Of a DNA stretch of 33,744 nucleotides, positions 31,814 to 33,744 are shown one piece after another. Position numbers and translations under genes: made by a program. Source of the stretch: Ignavibacteria bacterium (GTDB lineage: Bacteria; Bacteroidota; Ignavibacteria; Tepidaquicellales; OLB5); the NCBI GenBank assembly GCA_030835085.1, contig JAUQWQ010000168.1:1-33744 (forward strand). Reading direction: 5' to 3'. Position 1 is the stretch's first letter. The number at the start of each line of letters is the position of its first letter. The notes beneath the pieces are model-generated. The model did not search any database and was not told the DNA's origin. It was given only the letters and a program-made list of their open reading frames with translations.

Positions 31814-31912
31814 ACCTCACCCTCCGTCTCCCTCTCCTGAGAGGAGAGGGAGGGAAGAAAATTCTAAATTTGTGTTCCCCTCACCTTTCAGGAGAGGGGT
31901 TAGGGGTGAGGT
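31814..31912. repeat. Palindromic element C (inverted copy of the element B family)
   Basis: It starts ACCTCACCC and ends GGGTGAGGT. A strong inner stem, CCCTCTCCT (31830-31838) with AGGAGAGGG (31842-31850), extends by at least two more pairs. A weaker one is CCCCTC (31877-31882) with GAGGGG (31894-31899). Bases 31891-31912 are the exact reverse complement of 30454-30475. It lies between purT and a methyltransferase gene. Confidence 0.75.
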
Positions 31913-31929
31913 GACCAACAAAGATCATT

Positions 31930-32724
31930 ATGGAAAAATACATAGAAGTAAACCGCGATTTGTGGAATAAAAAAACACCTGTGCATGTAACATCTGAATT
32001 CTACGATGTTGCATCATTTAAGAAAGGGAAGTCGTCGCTAAATCCCGCAGAGCTTGAAGCGCTTGGGGACGTAAACGGAAAATCACTGCTCCACCTGCAA
32101 TGCCACTTCGGGCTGGATTCACTAAGCTGGGCAAGACTCGGCGCAAAAGTTACAGGTGTTGATCTGGCTGATAAAGCAATTGATGCAGCCATAGAGCTTA
32201 ACAGTGAACTCGGACTTGACGCCGAATTTATATGTTCAAATGTATATGAACTCAAAAATGTTCTTGATAAAAAATATGATATCGTTTTTACATCATATGG
32301 TACAATTGGATGGCTGCCTGATCTTAATAAATGGGCGGATATTGTTTCGCACTATTTAAAACCCGGCGGAACATTTTTTATCGCTGAATTTCACCCAGTA
32401 AGATGGATGTACGATGATGATTGTGTAAATATGGATTATTCATATTTTAACATTGAGCCAATTATTGAGGAAGTGGGGCACTCATACGCGGATAAGGACC
32501 GGGCTATTAACCAGTTATCGTATGGGTGGAATCACCCTTTAAGTGATGTTTTTTCTGCTTTGCTGAAACAAAACCTGCGGGTAACGGAGTTTAAGGAATA
32601 TCCGTACAGCTATTATAAGTGTTTTAATAACACAGTACAAAATGAGCTGGGATACTATGAAATTAAAGGAATTGAAGGGAAAATGCCTTTGATGTACTCA
32701 ATTAAAGCCGTAAAACCGGAATAA
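31930..32724 (+). CDS. Class I SAM-dependent methyltransferase
   Basis: A 264-residue soluble methyltransferase. Motif I is SLLHLQCHFGLDSLSWARLG (residues about 52-71), followed by VTGVDLADKAID with the acidic ribose-binding residue. Later come YDIVFTSYGTIGWLPDLNKW and the post-motif LKPGGTFFIAEFHPV. The N-terminal EVNRDLWNKKTPVHVTSEFYD is common in this subgroup. The substrate, probably a small molecule, is unknown. The start ATG is 17 bases after element C. Its TAA is the only in-frame stop between it and the next methyltransferase. Confidence 0.92.
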   Translation: MEKYIEVNRDLWNKKTPVHVTSEFYDVASFKKGKSSLNPAELEALGDVNGKSLLHLQCHFGLDSLSWARLGAKVTGVDLADKAIDAAIELNSELGLDAEFICSNVYELKNVLDKKYDIVFTSYGTIGWLPDLNKWADIVSHYLKPGGTFFIAEFHPVRWMYDDDCVNMDYSYFNIEPIIEEVGHSYADKDRAINQLSYGWNHPLSDVFSALLKQNLRVTEFKEYPYSYYKCFNNTVQNELGYYEIKGIEGKMPLMYSIKAVKPE

Positions 32725-32742
32725 TTTAAATACAAATCCATC

Positions 32743-33657
32743 CTGAAAAACAAAGAGCAGCAGACTGATAACGAGCAGCTAAAGGAAGTTACAACAAACG
32801 AGAACGCGCAAAATGTTGTAACTTATTACGAAGATACGGGACTTGATTACGGCAAATGGAGCCGTGAATTTAATATGCATTTCGGGTATTACAGGTTCCC
32901 CATGATACCGCTTTGGCGAGAGCAGATGCTGGGCGCTATGAACCGGTACGTGATTGAAAGCCTTAAGCTGGGTGATAGCGATAAGATTGTGTATGACCTG
33001 GGGTGCGGATTGGCCGCACCGTGCAGGACATTTGCGAAAATGTATCCTGGAAAAAAAGTTAAAGGCATTACAATTGTCGAGTGGCAGATCCAAAAAGCAA
33101 GAGAGCTGAACAGGCAAAAGAACATTGATAGTAATATAGAGCTTATTTTGGGTGATTATACCAATCTGCCGTTTGATGATAATTCCGCTGACGCAGCTTA
33201 TGCGCTTGAAAGCGCATGCCACTGTCCGGGTGATGATAAAGCCGCATTCGTAAAGGAAATGATGCGCGTACTTAAACCGGGCAAGAAATTTGCAATAGCA
33301 GATGGATTTTTAAAGCGTCCATCGAAAAAATTTTACCCGCTGCTTAAATACTGCTACCGTGAGATCTGCAAAGGCTGGGCACTGCCATCATTCCCAAATG
33401 TAAACGGAGTTGTTGAACAGTTGAAGTTGAACGGTGCTGAAAATGTTACTGTTACAGATCTCTCTTTTAGAGTAGCACCATCAGTTATGCATGCGCCGTT
33501 TACAGTCGTGAGTTTTGTATTAAAGAAGATGCTGCAGGGCGAAAAACTTAATTCAGTAAGGATAGGACATTTAAAAGCGTGCTTCCTCGGGCTGTTTATG
33601 GGTATGCACCGCGGAAGTTTTTCTTATTTAATGATAACCGGAAATAAAAAATCATAA
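32743..33657 (+). CDS. SAM-dependent methyltransferase (sterol/tocopherol-type), non-canonical start likely
   Basis: A class I methyltransferase with motif I KIVYDLGCGLAAPCRTFAKM, GITIVEWQIQKARELN (post-I), and DNSADAAYALESACHCPGD with MRVLKPGKKFAI. These resemble the tocopherol/sterol/coclaurine methyltransferase group. The first in-frame ATG is at 32875, but the residues before it (NVVTYYEDTGLDYGKWSREF, running into NMHFGYY) are the conserved N-terminal helix of that group. The frame has no ATG, GTG or TTG upstream. It is open to the TAA of the preceding methyltransferase in the same phase. I place the start tentatively at the CTG at 32743. ATC 32740, readthrough, or a sequencing error are alternatives. 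Substrate unknown, probably a lipid or quinone-like molecule. Confidence 0.85.
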   Translation: MKNKEQQTDNEQLKEVTTNENAQNVVTYYEDTGLDYGKWSREFNMHFGYYRFPMIPLWREQMLGAMNRYVIESLKLGDSDKIVYDLGCGLAAPCRTFAKMYPGKKVKGITIVEWQIQKARELNRQKNIDSNIELILGDYTNLPFDDNSADAAYALESACHCPGDDKAAFVKEMMRVLKPGKKFAIADGFLKRPSKKFYPLLKYCYREICKGWALPSFPNVNGVVEQLKLNGAENVTVTDLSFRVAPSVMHAPFTVVSFVLKKMLQGEKLNSVRIGHLKACFLGLFMGMHRGSFSYLMITGNKKS

Positions 33658-33664
33658 ACTATAT

Positions 33665-33744
33665 ATGAAAACAATATTACTGTTCCTGATACTTTCATCA
33701 GTATGTTTTTCTCAATCGTCAAAGGATCTTATCGGCTCCTGGCA
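33665..33744 (+). CDS. Start of a secreted protein (3' end beyond window)
   Basis: ATG at 33665 opens a frame reading MKTILLFLILSSVCFSQ, a Sec signal peptide, then SSKDLIGSW at the window end. The LIGSW start of the mature chain is seen in lipocalin-like secreted proteins of Bacteroidota, but 26 codons are too few for a family call. It lies 7 bases after the methyltransferase stop. Confidence 0.7.
   Translation, partial: MKTILLFLILSSVCFSQSSKDLIGSW

Noticed and set aside
30454-31912. CRISPR array in the palindromic repeats
   Set aside because: The elements are about 1.3 kb apart, inverted relative to each other and contain no regular spacer pattern.
32875-32877. ATG at 32875 as the true start of the second methyltransferase
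   Set aside because: It would cut off the conserved N-terminal helix (YYEDTGLDYGKWSREF).

Overview
The window looks like chromosomal DNA from a member of the Bacteroidota/Ignavibacteriota (FCB) group. Coding density is high and base composition is AT-leaning. Shine-Dalgarno motifs are almost absent before start codons, and one good TTG-N20-TAnnTTTG promoter is visible (12313-12343). Protein families common in that group occur throughout (DUF2007, DUF4286, a long QueA, lipoprotein 5'-nucleotidase, DCC/DUF393, DinB-like proteins). Intergenic spaces carry short palindromic repeats. The phylum call is inference. I see no rRNA, tRNA, CRISPR array, transposase, integrase or phage gene. No gene-free stretch exceeds 300 bases; the longest is 28965-29210, an AT-rich divergent promoter region with one small hairpin (29010-29028).

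1-3880: a trans-sulfuration enzyme (cut by the window start) abuts a class-V PLP enzyme, followed by a DUF302 protein and an RlmI-type rRNA methyltransferase. 3954-13913: pieces of oxidative tryptophan (kynurenine) catabolism lie among unrelated small genes. They are tryptophan 2,3-dioxygenase, an SDR with a degenerate active site, an aminomuconate-semialdehyde-type aldehyde dehydrogenase and a RidA-family 2-aminomuconate-deaminase-like protein. Interspersed are DUF4286, zinc-ribbon and ASCH proteins, a triple-zinc-ribbon/beta-propeller protein and a DAO-family FAD oxidoreductase. A HEAT-like protein and a DinB protein sit on the opposite strand. Formamidase, kynurenine monooxygenase, kynureninase, 3-hydroxyanthranilate dioxygenase and ACMS decarboxylase are not here, so the pathway is incomplete in this window.

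13877-23531: an SGNH hydrolase, queA, two tandem S41 peptidases, an HdeD-like membrane protein, two tandem DUF2007 proteins, a UshA-like lipoprotein nucleotidase and a possible 31-residue membrane protein. A remnant of the 3' end of queA lies just after the second S41 gene, so the pair is bracketed by direct repeats of queA sequence.

23577-28964 is mostly minus strand: DUF1801/OmdA, a secreted unknown, DUF1569, DinB, NAD-type malic enzyme, DCC thiol oxidoreductase and a DUF6886-like protein. The DCC gene has a truncated copy of its first 18 codons on the far side of a palindromic element.

29211-33744 is plus strand: an S51 peptidase fused to an NTF2/SnoaL-like domain, purT, two SAM methyltransferases and the start of a secreted protein. 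Two ~100-base GC-rich palindromic elements of one family, in opposite orientation, flank purT.

I did not find a convincing complete new defence or biosynthetic system. The best leads are the queA-bracketed S41 pair, the zinc-ribbon/propeller protein, the S51-NTF2 fusion, the palindromic elements with the partial DCC duplication, and the SDR lacking catalytic residues inside the tryptophan cluster.
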